The notes under the pieces: generated by a model
What the model saw: only the letters and a program-made list of their open reading frames with translations
What the model was told of the DNA's origin: nothing
Database searches by the model: none
Made by a program: the position numbers and the translations under genes
NCBI GenBank assembly: GCA_041395445.1
Contig: JAWLAO010000003.1
Location: 62,001-126,000 of the forward strand
Length of the DNA: 64,000 nucleotides
Direction: 5' to 3'
DNA from: Gammaproteobacteria bacterium
GTDB taxonomy: Bacteria > Pseudomonadota > Gammaproteobacteria > Xanthomonadales > Marinicellaceae
Part shown: positions 34,902-44,239 of the stretch, one piece after another
Layout: each line of letters starts with the position of its first letter
How positions within the stretch are numbered: the stretch's first letter is position 1

Positions 34902-36308
34902 TTATTTTCCACCAACTTTTTGTTTTTGCTTTTCCAGCTCCTCTTGAAACTTTAATGTTTCTGCTTCCTTATAGTGTTTGTTTGTTGACAAAACAACCAT
35001 GTGCTCCCAATCTTGACCAGACAATAGTCCTCCATATAGATTGGTTTTTGGTAGTTGCGAATTTGCGATAAAAAACAAACCTTCACCAACAACAGCCCCA
35101 TAAGAAAGGTTGTTAAACTGTGGATTTGCTGCCTCAATAGGAATAATTCTATTAATTACAAATTTCTTATCATTGAGTTTTAGTCTCATGATTCTTTCCG
35201 GTTTGAAACCGTTTTGCAGAATAATCAGACTATTATCATCAAAGAGCATATCCGAAATGCCGGTTAAATTTAGATCCGGCTTATTCGAAAAATTAAATAT
35301 TTGTTGATCTTTCAGGCTGAGAATAATGATTCCCTCTTCGTTATCACTGACATACAAAATTTCTCCGGTCTCATCAGATGTGATACTTCTCAAGTTTTGA
35401 TATTTTTGTGTTGCAAAGGCAACAGTAATATCGTTGCTATCTTTACCAATTTTTAGGACCAGGTTTTTAATTCCATCAATAAAAAACAAGTCTCCCTTTG
35501 GCGTCAGATGCATGTCACGAATGAAAGTCGGTCTTTTATTTTCAGGAACCAAAATTGAGCTAATGAGTTTACCGGTGTCTAATTCATATTTGAAAATACC
35601 GGATAACCCTGAGGACTCTTTATCAACTTTACCGAACTGGCTAATTGCGGCACTTGCAACCCATAGCACATTATTCTTAGAGTCTGCAGCTAGACTCAAT
35701 GCAGCCCAAGGACCGTTTTTCCCACCGGGAGTCGGTTCAACTAATCGAGAAATATTACCATTACTTTCAATCTTTATGACACTTCCGTCTCTGAGGCTAC
35801 CCATTAAAAAAGATTGGCTTTTTTCGTCAAAAGTTAAACTTTCAAACAGTAAACCACTAAAGCTTTTATTAATATTAAATGCTTCAACACCCTCTCCATA
35901 ATGTTGACCGCTGATATCCATGTTTTCTTTGATATAGTTAAAAACATTGTGAACCTTGATGGTTTCTAAATCAGGGTCGTTAGCCAAATCAAAATAAACA
36001 CCCTGTTTTTGCAAGGCAATAAGAGCATTGTATGCCTCAGATTTTTTCCCCGCTAGTGAGTACGCTTGAGCCAACTTATATTGAAAAACCGGAATGCTAG
36101 GCTTCAGTTTGACCACTTTTTCCAGTGCTTTTATTAAATCATCATATTTACCTTCTTTTTTTGCAATCATTGCTACCCTCATTAGGGTTGCAACGTCATT
36201 GGCATTGTTGATTTTAAGTTCTCGATCCGTTGGGGGCTTACTTTCTAAAAATTGTGCATTTGCACTTACAAAAAAACATAAACACGCAAGCGTGAAAATC
36301 TTATTCAT
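34902..36308 (-). CDS. Secreted TPR plus beta-propeller (SMP-30/NHL-like) protein
   Basis: 468 aa. Signal peptide (KIFTLACLCFFVSANAQ). Residues ~30-110 hold TPR-like helices (EGKYDDLIKALEKVVKLKP, FQYKLAQAYSLAGKKSEAY). The rest is a beta-propeller-like repeat series (GVEAFNINKSFSGLLFESL, DMHLTPKGDLFFIDGIKN, ILYVSDNEEGIIILSLKD). It ends in a Lys/Gln-rich coil. Probably periplasmic or extracellular; ligand and function unknown. Single gene. Confidence 0.75.
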   Translation of the reverse strand: MNKIFTLACLCFFVSANAQFLESKPPTDRELKINNANDVATLMRVAMIAKKEGKYDDLIKALEKVVKLKPSIPVFQYKLAQAYSLAGKKSEAYNALIALQKQGVYFDLANDPDLETIKVHNVFNYIKENMDISGQHYGEGVEAFNINKSFSGLLFESLTFDEKSQSFLMGSLRDGSVIKIESNGNISRLVEPTPGGKNGPWAALSLAADSKNNVLWVASAAISQFGKVDKESSGLSGIFKYELDTGKLISSILVPENKRPTFIRDMHLTPKGDLFFIDGIKNLVLKIGKDSNDITVAFATQKYQNLRSITSDETGEILYVSDNEEGIIILSLKDQQIFNFSNKPDLNLTGISDMLFDDNSLIILQNGFKPERIMRLKLNDKKFVINRIIPIEAANPQFNNLSYGAVVGEGLFFIANSQLPKTNLYGGLLSGQDWEHMVVLSTNKHYKEAETLKFQEELEKQKQKVGGK

Positions 36309-36546
36309 ATAAAAATCTCTGAATGTTAAATAATAAAGTCAGGCGTTATGACCTGTAAAATGCAAGATGGTTCATCTTAATTCAAAAGAATATAGCGAAC
36401 CCGCTTTCTTCAACTCGCCCTAGATTCTAGCCACAAAATTTTTTTTTGCAACTTTCTGGGGTTGATAAGAAAATAACATTGGCGAGTATTGATTGAATCT
36501 CCAATAAATCAAGTAAATTCGGTTCATCCATGTACTAAAAAGCAGC

Positions 36547-36574
36547 TTGAGCATAAAATACCCGTGTTTATAAT
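36547..36574 (+). promoter_or_regulatory. Sigma-70 promoter of hemE, giving a very short leader
   Basis: -35 TTGAGC (36547-36552), 16-nt spacer, -10 TATAAT (36569-36574). The hemE ATG is only 14 nt past the -10, so the leader would be about 7 nt with no room for a ribosome site. Confidence 0.6.
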
Positions 36575-36587
36575 ATATTAGAATAAA

Positions 36588-37634
36588 ATGAAGCTAGAAA
36601 ACGACCTCTTACTGAGAGCTTTAACCAAGCAAAAAACTGAAAGAACGCCGGTATGGGTGATGCGTCAAGCCGGAAGATATTTGCCTGAATATCGCGAAGT
36701 CAGGAAAAAAGCCGGTGATTTTATGACGATGGCTAAAAACCCGGAAATGGTTTGTGAAGTGACTTTACAGCCATTGCGCCGTTTTCCTTTGGATGCAGTG
36801 ATTATTTTTTCTGATATTTTGACCATTCCTGATGCCATGGGCATGGGTTTGTATTTTGTAACCGGTGAAGGTCCAAAGTTTAAAAAGCCAATATCAACCG
36901 CTGAAGATGTTGATAATTTACCTGAAATAGACGTCAATCATGACTTGAAATATGTTATGGACGGTATCTCTTTAACCTCTCAAACATTAAACAGAAAAGT
37001 TCCGCTACTTGGATTTTGTGGATCGCCGTGGACATTGATGACATATATGGTTGAAGGTGGAAGTTCGAAAAACTTTTCCAAAGCAAAATCCTTTTTGCTC
37101 AATCAACCACAAGCCTCTCATAAACTATTACAAAAAATTACCGACGCCAGTATTAATTACCTGAATGCTCAAATCGCCAGCGGAGCAAATGCTGTACAGG
37201 TTTTTGATTCTTGGGGAGGAGCATTATCACCAGAAATGTATCGAGTGTTTTCAATGGATTATATGCAGAAAATCGTACAAGGTGTGAAAAAAGAAAACCC
37301 TGAAACACCGGTTATTCTTTTCTCCAAAGGGGTTCAATATAATCTTAAAAACCTCGCAAATACCGGAGCGGATTGTTTAGGTGTGGACTGGACAACGGAC
37401 TTATCGTTAGCAAGAGAATTAACTCAGGATAAAGTCGCATTACAAGGGAATATGGATCCATGTGTGTTATACGCAAAAGATTCTGTTATTGAGGAAGAAG
37501 TTAAAAAAGTTATCGATTCTTTTGGTGAAGGAAACGGACATGTATTTAATTTAGGCCATGGAATGCAGCCTGATATGCAGCCTGAAAAACTCGAGGTTTT
37601 GGTCAATGCCGTTAGAAAATTTTCAGAAAAATAG
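36588..37634 (+). CDS. hemE: Uroporphyrinogen decarboxylase
   Basis: 348 aa. PVWVMRQAGRYLPEYR at residues ~21-36 is the HemE signature with the catalytic Arg. FSDILTIPDAMGMGL, GFCGSPWTLMTYMVEGG and FNLGHGMQPD follow in the usual places. It decarboxylates uroporphyrinogen III to coproporphyrinogen III in heme synthesis. Expression may be nearly leaderless (see the promoter entry). A Rieske gene follows 3 nt later. Confidence 0.97.
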   Translation: MKLENDLLLRALTKQKTERTPVWVMRQAGRYLPEYREVRKKAGDFMTMAKNPEMVCEVTLQPLRRFPLDAVIIFSDILTIPDAMGMGLYFVTGEGPKFKKPISTAEDVDNLPEIDVNHDLKYVMDGISLTSQTLNRKVPLLGFCGSPWTLMTYMVEGGSSKNFSKAKSFLLNQPQASHKLLQKITDASINYLNAQIASGANAVQVFDSWGGALSPEMYRVFSMDYMQKIVQGVKKENPETPVILFSKGVQYNLKNLANTGADCLGVDWTTDLSLARELTQDKVALQGNMDPCVLYAKDSVIEEEVKKVIDSFGEGNGHVFNLGHGMQPDMQPEKLEVLVNAVRKFSEK

Positions 37635-37637
37635 CTG

Positions 37638-37970
37638 ATGATTGAGCTTGCCAAATTAAAGGATATTGAGTCAGGTGTATTGCGAGAATGTTCAATAGAC
37701 ACAGGACAGGGCCAGCTTTCATTGATATTGATTGAAAGAGAAGAAGGTTTCAAAGCATACACAAACTCTTGTCCCCATCAGGGACGAAGACTTGATTTTG
37801 CTGAAAATCAGTTCTTAATGACAGAAAACCAAGAATTGGTTTGTCCGGCTCATGGTGCTGTATTTGAGTTGAACAAAGGATATTGTCTCAGCGGCCCATG
37901 TAAAGGTCAAAGTCTCAGGCAAATAGATATTAAGGTCGATGAAGAAAGTATTTTTGCGATATTGGAATAA
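37638..37970 (+). CDS. Small Rieske [2Fe-2S] protein
   Basis: 110 aa. Cys45-x-His47 in NSCPHQGRRLDF and Cys69-x2-His72 in LVCPAHGAVFEL form the Rieske cluster site. The single domain is like NirD/BphF-type ferredoxins or the small Rieske proteins near hem genes. It is probably an electron carrier whose partner is not visible. Operon with hemE; its 3' end overlaps gtrA by 32 nt. Confidence 0.9.
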   Translation: MIELAKLKDIESGVLRECSIDTGQGQLSLILIEREEGFKAYTNSCPHQGRRLDFAENQFLMTENQELVCPAHGAVFELNKGYCLSGPCKGQSLRQIDIKVDEESIFAILE

Positions 37971-38364
37971 TCCGACAACTCAATTGCTTTTTAGGTATGG
38001 GATTGTTGGTGTTTTAGCAAGTGTTGTTCATTTCTCTATTGCGCTGTTTTCTTATAAGGTTTTACAAATCAACTTTTTTGTTTCACATTTTTCAGGATTT
38101 CTCTTTGGGCTTTTTACAGCGTATTTCGGTCATTATTTTTATTCATTCAATGACAACCAAAAACATCAAAAAAGGTTTCCAAAGTTTGTAATTACCTCGT
38201 TGACAGCACTTGTTCTCCACCAAGGAGGTGCTTACACGTTAGTAAATTGGGTAAAGCTCGATTATTCTTCCAGAGTTTTACCGATGTTGGTTGTTATTGT
38301 TCCGGTCTTTACTTTTTTGCTCAATAAATTTTGGGTTTTTTCTCCAATCGATGAAGAAATGTGA
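37939..38364 (+). CDS. GtrA-family membrane protein
   Basis: 141 aa, four hydrophobic helices. LLFRYGIVGVLASVVHFSIA at the start, FSGFLFGLFTAYFGHYFYSF in the middle and the final VPVFTFLLNKFWVF are GtrA hallmarks. By family it may flip polyprenyl-phosphate-linked sugars for O-antigen or teichoic-type decoration. Overlap with the Rieske gene suggests coupled translation. No glycosyltransferase lies beside it. Confidence 0.88.
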   Translation: MKKVFLRYWNNPTTQLLFRYGIVGVLASVVHFSIALFSYKVLQINFFVSHFSGFLFGLFTAYFGHYFYSFNDNQKHQKRFPKFVITSLTALVLHQGGAYTLVNWVKLDYSSRVLPMLVVIVPVFTFLLNKFWVFSPIDEEM

Positions 38365-38555
38365 AACTGATAGGCTTCAATTATCAACGGTTTAAAACTA
38401 AACCCTTTGTCAACCCAATCATTGTTAATTTCGTTTGTTGGAATGAATAACTTCATAATCTTTGTTTCATTTTTGCGAATTGAAATTATTCAAAATAAAT
38501 CTGTCATAAATATGGCAAAGAGGTGATTTTTTCAGATTCTCTAAGCATCCTTTAC

Positions 38556-38577
38556 TATATTAGAATATTTTAATATA
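38556..38577 (+). promoter_or_regulatory. Candidate operator of the ArsR regulator
   Basis: Inverted repeat TATATTA (38556-38562), 8-nt spacer, TAATATA (38571-38577), 29 nt before the regulator ATG. Size, AT content and position suit autoregulation by an ArsR-fold dimer. Confidence 0.5.
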
Positions 38578-38605
38578 ATTCACTCATTGCACATCAATTG
38601 GCATC

Positions 38606-38932
38606 ATGGTAGAAACTCAAGATAAACAAAAGTCCTATGAGGATTTAAAGGAACACGCATCAAAAGCAGCGAGGATGCTGAAAACTCTTTCCAGCGAGTC
38701 CCGTTTAATGATTTTGTGTGCTTTGGAAGTTAGGGAATATTCTGTAACTGAGCTTCATCAACAAATTGGACTCAGCCAATCTGCCTTAAGCCAACATTTA
38801 GCAACTTTGAGAAGAGAAGGGATGGTGAAAACCAGACGTGAATCACAAGTGATTTATTATTCTCTGGCACAATCAAACACAACTCGCATTATTGAAGTGC
38901 TCAGCGATTTGTATTGTCCGGCGAACGGATAG
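38606..38932 (+). CDS. ArsR-family regulator of the BigR/SqrR/YgaV (persulfide-sensing) type
   Basis: 108 aa winged helix. SRLMILCALEVREYSVTEL then LSQSALSQHLATLRREGMVKTRRESQVIYYSL is the HTH and wing. Cys38 (ILCAL) and Cys104 (LYCP) lie 66 residues apart, as in the two sensing cysteines of BigR/SqrR, which form a disulfide or persulfide bridge and release DNA. Metal-site residues of ArsR/SmtB are not seen. It probably represses itself and perhaps sulfide-oxidation genes elsewhere. Convergent with merC, so that gene is not an obvious target. Confidence 0.87.
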   Translation: MVETQDKQKSYEDLKEHASKAARMLKTLSSESRLMILCALEVREYSVTELHQQIGLSQSALSQHLATLRREGMVKTRRESQVIYYSLAQSNTTRIIEVLSDLYCPANG

Positions 38933-38935
38933 AGT

Positions 38936-39388
38936 TTATTTATTGCGAAGTTCACAGGAGCGTTCTAGTCTGAAGTTCTTCCAATGAGCAATAGTTAGCA
39001 ATAATCCACCACACACGAAAATCACTGACTCAACAAGAATCGAAATCCTTTCTTCCAATAAAGTTCCTGTTACCAATAGCCCGATACCAATTAGTGCATA
39101 AATAAGAACCGGTTTTTCTTTATGTTTTAAAAATCCCCTGCCAATACTCCAAACAGCAATAACTATAATCAGGGAAATCCAAATCCAACCGTGACCAAAA
39201 TGTGCCCATTTCGGGATAATAGGAGCAATACTCAACAATATCGGAGCAATAGCACACTGTATGGCACAAATCAGCGACAAGCTGATGCCAAGAATATCAG
39301 AAATGGACCGAGATTTTTTAATGTTTAGAACAGTTGTGTTTAGGAAGTGTATATATAAAGCCGCATCTAGCATTTTGCAAGTCATCAT
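38936..39388 (-). CDS. MerC-domain membrane protein
   Basis: 150 aa with about four helices. ISLSLICAIQCAIAPILLSI matches the first MerC helix with its conserved Cys pair (C-A-I-Q-C here). A second Cys is in FVCGG and a third near the end (RSCELRNK). MerC proteins import Hg(II) in mer operons, but chromosomal relatives without mer genes, as here, have unknown cargo. The start is uncertain: 39388 is given, and Mets at 39385 and 39370 are possible. Confidence 0.78.
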   Translation of the reverse strand: MMTCKMLDAALYIHFLNTTVLNIKKSRSISDILGISLSLICAIQCAIAPILLSIAPIIPKWAHFGHGWIWISLIIVIAVWSIGRGFLKHKEKPVLIYALIGIGLLVTGTLLEERISILVESVIFVCGGLLLTIAHWKNFRLERSCELRNK

Positions 39389-39460
39389 GAATATAAATTA
39401 ATGTTACAGACAATTATTTTTTCGCTCAGGTTTGTTAAAATGTCACTTTAACAAAAACAA

Positions 39461-40336
39461 ATGAGTCAAATGGAACAAAACCTTGAACAAGACAACGTCG
39501 GCATCATTGCCACTCTAAAGCAACAAATAACAGCCTTTATAAACAACCCGGATGCTATTTTAGCAATTCTAACCAAAGTAGCTATCGCACTTGTAATCTT
39601 TTGGGTTGGAAAAAGAGTTGCCAAAATAATAGTGCACTTTTTAGTAAAAGGCCTGAAAAAGTCAGGTGCAGCACCGATGCTTGTGAACTTTTTGAGAAAC
39701 TTTGTTTACTTTCTGCTAATGGCATTTGTCATTTTGACAGCATTGGGTGAGCTTGGAGTGAAAACCACATCTCTGCTGGGAATGTTGGCGGCAGCCGGTT
39801 TGGCAATAGGCTTGGCATTGAAAGACTCTCTTTCTAATATTGCCTCAGGAGTGATGATTGTTATTTTCAGACCATTTAGAATCGGGGATTTTGTAGAGGT
39901 AGCCGGTCATGCCGGTAAAGTGATGGAGATAAAGATTTTTAATACAGTGTTGAACTCCGGTGATAACAAACAAATTATTATTCCTAATGGACAAATAACC
40001 TCGGGTTCAATCGTCAATTATTCTGCCAACGATACAAGACGAATCGACTTTGTAATCGGAGTTAGCTATGACGATGATTTAAAACTGGCAAGAAATACCA
40101 TGTTGGAAATCATGCAGGAACATCCTTTGGTTCTTGAAGACCCTGCCCCATCAGCAGCTGTAAACAAACTGGGAGCGAGTTCGGTCGATATTAATGTTCG
40201 ACCTTGGGTCAAGACTGAAGATTACTGGACGGTTCATGCTGAATTGTTAGAACGATTCAAAGTCCGGTTGGAAGAAGTTGGGTGTAGTTTTCCATATCCG
40301 CAGACAGATGTGCATTTATACAGGAATGAATCGTAA
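39461..40336 (+). CDS. mscS: Small-conductance mechanosensitive channel (MscS family)
   Basis: 291 aa, E. coli MscS size. Three N-terminal helices end in the Gly/Ala-rich pore helix (LLGMLAAAGLAIGLALKDSLSNIASG). Then IVIFRPFRIGDFVEV and NTVLNSGDNKQIIIPNGQI form the beta domain, followed by the cytoplasmic cage. It opens on membrane stretch to release osmolytes. Followed by a strong terminator, so monocistronic. Confidence 0.96.
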   Translation: MSQMEQNLEQDNVGIIATLKQQITAFINNPDAILAILTKVAIALVIFWVGKRVAKIIVHFLVKGLKKSGAAPMLVNFLRNFVYFLLMAFVILTALGELGVKTTSLLGMLAAAGLAIGLALKDSLSNIASGVMIVIFRPFRIGDFVEVAGHAGKVMEIKIFNTVLNSGDNKQIIIPNGQITSGSIVNYSANDTRRIDFVIGVSYDDDLKLARNTMLEIMQEHPLVLEDPAPSAAVNKLGASSVDINVRPWVKTEDYWTVHAELLERFKVRLEEVGCSFPYPQTDVHLYRNES

Positions 40337-40368
40337 TTTCTAGAAGTTAAGAAAAAAGAAACCAGATG

Positions 40369-40404
40369 AACCGCTTGTTATTGGTTTCAACAAGCGGTTT
40401 TTTT
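40369..40404 (+). terminator. Intrinsic terminator after mscS
   Basis: 11-bp stem AACCGCTTGTT (40369-40379) with AACAAGCGGTT (40389-40399), 9-nt loop, then a run of T. Confidence 0.92.
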
Positions 40405-40481
40405 ATTTTTTAAACATTGTCCTATCAAAATAGCCATTGTCGTGTTTGCAAATAAGCGAATAAAAAATGCGGAGAGCAAAC

Positions 40482-41039
40482 ATGATAAGAAAACTCTTTT
40501 TAATACTGATACTGGCAAACACTTCTGCTTTTTCGGCTCCTTATAATAGTGGAGCACAAATTGCAGCGAGTGTGGGATTGCCCGGAATTGATGCCAGTAA
40601 CCAAATAGCAGGCCCTTTTATTGGTCAGCAAAATACGATTTATTACTTAGGAAACGCAGGGTTGATAACATATTTTCATCCAACGCAGTATTTTGCTTAT
40701 TTCGGTGAGCTTCAAGGCGATATTGTTAAATACAAATACATGTTGACACCACAAGGTCAATACGTCATTAACGACTACAATCAGTCGCAACAAGTGAATG
40801 TTTTACCGAATGATGTTTATCGTTGGCCTCATGCCAATGCTGTTGCTCAGGTATTAGTTCAATATTTGATGGCAATTAAACAAGGAATGATTGCAGCACC
40901 ATCTCAATCAACTGATTGGAACACTATGTCACAGATTAGTTCTGATATGCACAAATCGACAATGTCTATTCTTGGTCGTATGGGTGATGACGGATGCACA
41001 CAGTATTACGATGGCGTTTATTATCTGGGTTGTTGGTGA
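40482..41039 (+). CDS. Secreted protein of unknown function
   Basis: 185 aa from the ATG at 40482 (GGAG 7 nt before). Signal peptide (IRKLFLILILANTSAFSAP). The mature part is Tyr/Gln-rich (YYLGNAGLITYFHPTQYFAYF, YVINDYNQSQQ) and ends with a Cys pair, DDGCTQYYDGVYYLGCW, that could form a terminal disulfide loop. No family recognised. It lies 14 nt upstream of the first of three delta-60 repeat genes and may be co-transcribed. Confidence 0.65.
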   Translation: MIRKLFLILILANTSAFSAPYNSGAQIAASVGLPGIDASNQIAGPFIGQQNTIYYLGNAGLITYFHPTQYFAYFGELQGDIVKYKYMLTPQGQYVINDYNQSQQVNVLPNDVYRWPHANAVAQVLVQYLMAIKQGMIAAPSQSTDWNTMSQISSDMHKSTMSILGRMGDDGCTQYYDGVYYLGCW

Positions 41040-41053
41040 TAGTGAGGAAAAAG

Positions 41054-42571
41054 ATGATGAAAAAAATAGTTATTCTCACGTTCTTAATATTTATCAATCA
41101 GGTATTTGCTGTGAATTTAGGTTCTTTGGATACAACATTCAGCAATGATGGAGTTAGCGATGGTTGGTTGTTGGATGGAGTCACCGGAGGAAGTGTGAGT
41201 GGACAATCAATAGCAGTGGACCGACAAGGAAGAATTCTGGTAGCTGGAGTAGAGGTCATTTTTGGGCAGGGTTTAAGAGTTATGGTCAGAAGATATTTGC
41301 CTGACGGAACCTATGATAACACCTTAAACTCAGCAGGATTGGGAAGTGTATTAAATAAGCCTTATTCAAATAATATTGTTAAAGTAGGATTGGAGCTTGA
41401 TGAGTTTAATAACTTTTTCCTGGCATACTCCTATAACAGTTGTGAAGGAGTAGATACATGCATTGATACTTTTGTCTATCATATTTCAGAGTCGGGGGCT
41501 GTTTTAGGAGGAGCATCAATATCCTTTGATGCCGGTTCTGTTGTATCGTCACAAGATGATGACTTTGTAGATATGGTTTATTTCACCGTTGAAAAAAAAC
41601 TCGCTGTTGCGATTGATGTAAAAGTAGATAACTCGCCTACGTACAATAAAGATTTTGGCGTTGTTCTGCTGAATGTGTTTCTGGGAGGAGGGGTCGTTGC
41701 TGATACAGGCTTTGGGAACAATAGTAAGTCCAGTTGCTTTTTTAATCAGGATGGTACAGGTCACAACAATACCGATGAGGCTCGGGCTATTACAGCTAAC
41801 TTTGATGGTAATACTGTTATTGTAGGCGGTTGGTCATTTGAAGGAAATGGCTCTGCTTCAACGGGGAAAAACATGTCTTTCTGTGAGTTTAACCTGTTTC
41901 AACAAGACGGCAACCCGCCGGGAACAGTCATAGAAAAATGGTCAACCGAAACCCTGCCAAACTCTCCTTTTATATATGATGAAGAAATATTATACGATGT
42001 TAAATACAAAACTGAATATGTGGATACAGGTTCCGGTTTGGTAGGAGTGAAAACATTGTTCGCAACAGGTTTTACAAATGGTGCAAATAGCGATGACTTT
42101 GCTCTAGTTAAGTACGTTTATGACGGAATGGACTGGGTTTTGGATACAAGTTTTGGACCTTTCGGAACAGGATGGGCAATCACCGGTTTCAGTCTTTTGG
42201 ATAGTAACAGCGGATTCGTTGATACTGAAGATGTTGCTAAAAGTTTATTTATTGAGTCGGAAGATGGAAGTATATTAATCGGAGGTTATTCAGAGTGGTA
42301 TGACCTATCTGAAAGACGAATTAACGGGGCGTTATTGAAATTTACCAAAAACGGAATCCTGGATAAAAACTGGGGCAATAATAAGTCTGGCAAAACCATG
42401 GTTATACTAGATGACATAACTAATATAAAAACCATTAATGCTATTACAGTATCAGGTTCTGCAGAGTCTATTTTCACCACAGGCACTTATCCGTCCAGCA
42501 ATAATGGAAACGATTCATTATTAATTTCCAAACATGTTAACGATTCGATTTTTGCCGAGTCATTTGATTAA
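41054..42571 (+). CDS. Secreted delta-60 repeat protein, paralog 1 of 3
   Basis: 505 aa from the ATG at 41054 (GAGG 6 nt before). Signal peptide (KKIVILTFLIFINQVFA) directly followed by NLGSLDTTFSNDGVSDGW, the delta-60 repeat motif (LDxTFxxDGx). Further divergent repeats recur (ADTGFGNNS, LDTSFGPFGTGW, LDKNWGNNKSGK). This points to an extracellular beta-propeller-like fold. It ends DSIFAESFD, a tail shared with its neighbours. Function unknown; cell-surface or secreted. Confidence 0.82.
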   Translation: MMKKIVILTFLIFINQVFAVNLGSLDTTFSNDGVSDGWLLDGVTGGSVSGQSIAVDRQGRILVAGVEVIFGQGLRVMVRRYLPDGTYDNTLNSAGLGSVLNKPYSNNIVKVGLELDEFNNFFLAYSYNSCEGVDTCIDTFVYHISESGAVLGGASISFDAGSVVSSQDDDFVDMVYFTVEKKLAVAIDVKVDNSPTYNKDFGVVLLNVFLGGGVVADTGFGNNSKSSCFFNQDGTGHNNTDEARAITANFDGNTVIVGGWSFEGNGSASTGKNMSFCEFNLFQQDGNPPGTVIEKWSTETLPNSPFIYDEEILYDVKYKTEYVDTGSGLVGVKTLFATGFTNGANSDDFALVKYVYDGMDWVLDTSFGPFGTGWAITGFSLLDSNSGFVDTEDVAKSLFIESEDGSILIGGYSEWYDLSERRINGALLKFTKNGILDKNWGNNKSGKTMVILDDITNIKTINAITVSGSAESIFTTGTYPSSNNGNDSLLISKHVNDSIFAESFD

Positions 42572-42645
42572 AAAGTTTTAAAAAATGTCCTGATTGGCTT
42601 TTTAAGGTCGTGAATCTTAATAGGAATAATCTAACGAGAATAAAA

Positions 42646-44130
42646 ATGAAACATATTATTATCATATTAATTTTAATCAGCACAAACTGTTTTGCTATCA
42701 ACCTAGGTAGTTTGGATACGACATTTAGCAATGATGGTGTCACCGATGGCTGGGAAAGAACAGGAGCCAACGGCTATGCAACAGGAGGAACGTCTATTGT
42801 TGTTGACTCACAAGGCAGGGCACTAATTGCCGGATCCGAGTTCTTTGATAACTCTGGACTCAATGACATAAGAGTTTTTGTAGAAAGGTATTTACCAAGC
42901 GGTGTGATTGACCCAACATTTAACTCTCAGTCTATATCCGTTTTCTTAAACAGACCAGATCTTTTGGGTTTGATTCATATTCAAATAGTTCTGGATGAGA
43001 ATGATGGTTTCTTTCTGGGTTATAGCTATGATAATTGTGCTGGATCAAATTGTAACGACACCATTATTTATCATTTTAATGACAGTGGCTCTATACTTGG
43101 AGTACAAAATATCGCCTTTGATTTAGGACCAGATGTGAACTCTAAAAATGATAAGTTTTCAGAAATGGTTTATATACCAACACTGGATAAACTGGTGGTT
43201 GCTTTGAGCGTAGATACTTTAGCAATGCCTTATTATGATGTTGATTTTGGTGTCGCTGTTCTTAATGTGGCAACAGATGGTTCTTTGACACTGGATACAA
43301 ACTTCAATGCAGATGGCCTGAATACTTGTGCGTTTAATCAAGATCCAAACTTTACCAATGAGGTTGATACAGCATCTGCAATAGTCTTTAACTCTCAACA
43401 AAATACAGTTATTGTTGCAGGAGAATCCTTTGAGGGTAACGGAGCGTTTTCCAGCGGTTTCAATATGGCATTTTGTGAGTTCAGATTAACTGATATAGTT
43501 GGTGAACCCTCAGGAACACTGATTGAGCAATGGTCAACAGAGCCGCTTCCTAATAGTATTTTTGGTGATGATCAGGAGTATCTTAGAGATGTTTTATTTA
43601 ATAACGATGGAGATTTAATTGTTGCCGGTATGTTAACAAGCGCAAGTGATACCAATGACTTCGCATTAGTTAAGTATCACTTTGACGGCATGGATTGGAT
43701 CATTGAAAACAGTTTCGGTCCAAATGGTACCGGTTGGACAACAGCAACTTTTACTCTTTTGGATAGTAATTTTAATAGTGTCGATACCAATGATACCGTT
43801 TATAAGTTAATTTATGAATCTGAAGATGGGGGGTTGTTAATCGGAGGTTCTTCAAGTTGGGATGATGGAGCAGATTCATATTCTGCCGGCTCATTCGTCA
43901 GATTTACAAAAAATGGAATCCTAGATACAAACTGGGGACAAAACAAGTCAGGAAAATCTCTTGTTATATTGGATAGCGTTACTAAAAGGGACGGATTCTT
44001 GGATATCGCTGAAAAAGGTGTGGGAGAATCAATTTTTGCTACAGGTGCAAGCAAAGATGGAAGTGATGATAAAAGAATCATTGCTAAGTTTCATAACGAT
44101 TTAATTTATGGCGGAAACTTTGACTTTTAG
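42646..44130 (+). CDS. Secreted delta-60 repeat protein, paralog 2 of 3
   Basis: 494 aa from the ATG at 42646. Signal peptide (KHIIIILILISTNCFA), then NLGSLDTTFSNDGVTDGW. Shared landmarks with paralog 1: AFCEF, WSTEPLPNS, FDGMDWI, FGPNGTGW, ILDTNWGQNKSGKS. It ends DLIYGGNFDF. Same length and order as its neighbours, so the trio arose by tandem duplication and then diverged considerably. Confidence 0.82.
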   Translation: MKHIIIILILISTNCFAINLGSLDTTFSNDGVTDGWERTGANGYATGGTSIVVDSQGRALIAGSEFFDNSGLNDIRVFVERYLPSGVIDPTFNSQSISVFLNRPDLLGLIHIQIVLDENDGFFLGYSYDNCAGSNCNDTIIYHFNDSGSILGVQNIAFDLGPDVNSKNDKFSEMVYIPTLDKLVVALSVDTLAMPYYDVDFGVAVLNVATDGSLTLDTNFNADGLNTCAFNQDPNFTNEVDTASAIVFNSQQNTVIVAGESFEGNGAFSSGFNMAFCEFRLTDIVGEPSGTLIEQWSTEPLPNSIFGDDQEYLRDVLFNNDGDLIVAGMLTSASDTNDFALVKYHFDGMDWIIENSFGPNGTGWTTATFTLLDSNFNSVDTNDTVYKLIYESEDGGLLIGGSSSWDDGADSYSAGSFVRFTKNGILDTNWGQNKSGKSLVILDSVTKRDGFLDIAEKGVGESIFATGASKDGSDDKRIIAKFHNDLIYGGNFDF

Positions 44131-44239
44131 TTTACAAAATGAGTACGCATATTCTGACCGGTTTTTTTTATATAAATTTGTCCTATACATAATAAAAACG
44201 TCGTTAACAGAGATATTAAAGAAAATAACGAGGTGAAAA

